In this document: in pieces, positions 63,966 through 64,000 of the stretch
Layout: each line of letters begins with the position of its first letter
Numbering within the stretch: the stretch's first letter is position 1
Source: Desulfitobacterium sp050251735
Lineage (GTDB): Bacteria > Bacillota > Desulfitobacteriia > Desulfitobacteriales > Desulfitobacteriaceae
Assembly (NCBI GenBank): GCA_050251735.1
Contig: JBFWMF010000019.1
Coordinates: 6,108-70,107, forward strand
Length of the DNA: 64,000 nt
Reading direction: 5' to 3'
Position numbers and translations under genes: made by a program
Notes under the pieces: model-generated
Seen by the model: only the letters and a program-made list of their open reading frames with translations
Told to the model about the DNA's origin: nothing
Database searches by the model: none

Positions 63966-64000
63966 TTTATGGAGAGTTTGATCCTGGCTCAGGACGAACG
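63966..64000 (+). rRNA. 16S rRNA gene, 5' end only
   Basis: GGAGAGTTTGATCCTGGCTC followed by AGGACGAACG is the universal bacterial 16S start in its Firmicutes form. The gene continues beyond the window. The exact first base is estimated from the Bacillus pattern TTTAT(C)GGAGAG. Confidence 0.96.

Overview
The window looks like a chromosomal segment of an anaerobic, spore-forming, low-to-mid GC Firmicute. The closest match I can suggest is Desulfitobacterium or a relative (Peptococcaceae/Desulfitobacteriaceae); this is inference from content, not a database result. Supporting signs are many iron-sulfur proteins, a CotD-like coat protein, DUF1540/DUF1659/DUF2922 small proteins, strong AGGAGG ribosome binding sites with GTG/TTG starts, a NapH/NosR-type polyferredoxin fused to a cyclic-nucleotide-binding sensor, and a Firmicutes-style 16S leader at the right end.

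Layout. 1-8 kb: tail of a ferredoxin-like gene, a DUF2922/DUF1659 pair, a decayed RHS/YD-repeat gene converging on a Fic AMP-transferase, a coat-like protein, a membrane protein, an aspartate kinase, an RlmL-type rRNA methyltransferase and a CPBP protease. 8-20 kb: topoisomerase III, a TetR-controlled RND efflux operon with a perfect palindromic operator, rmuC, htpG and a tandem BFD-like [2Fe-2S] protein. 20-25 kb: a 1007-aa FAD/Fe-S oxidoreductase (GlcD plus GlpC/CCG), an MFS pump and a very small holin-like type I toxin on the minus strand. 25-33 kb: an accessory region with an unrecognised 272-aa protein, an orphan RHS tip, about 900 bp of gene-poor structured DNA, and a WapA-like RHS gene with signal peptide, toxin tip and a candidate immunity gene. 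The RHS gene is broken by one frameshift and one in-frame TGA. 33-43 kb: housekeeping genes (pepT, ABC-F/Uup, queuosine-precursor transporter plus queC, HD phosphohydrolase, DUF188, a divergent IMP dehydrogenase, an IscA-like protein, an LtaS-like sulfatase, CarD).

44-58.7 kb is a glycogen metabolism operon: glgB-glgP-glgC-glgD-glgA-(GH13 alpha-amylase fused to GH77 MalQ)-pgi, with a glucokinase converging on pgi by overlapping 3' ends. It covers ADP-glucose synthesis, chain elongation, branching, phosphorolysis, maltodextrin recycling and the link to glycolysis. 58.8-61.2 kb holds a cNMP-sensor / degenerate AAA / polyferredoxin fusion interrupted by a one-base frameshift. The right end has an MFS (DHA2) exporter, trmB, tRNA-Arg(ACG), tRNA-Gly(TCC), an rRNA promoter and leader, and the first bases of a 16S rRNA gene.

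The least ordinary items are the sensor-AAA-polyferredoxin fusion, the amylase-MalQ fusion, the interrupted RHS toxin locus with its orphan tips, and the tiny toxin gene with a non-standard ATC start. All functional calls rest on motif recognition by eye.
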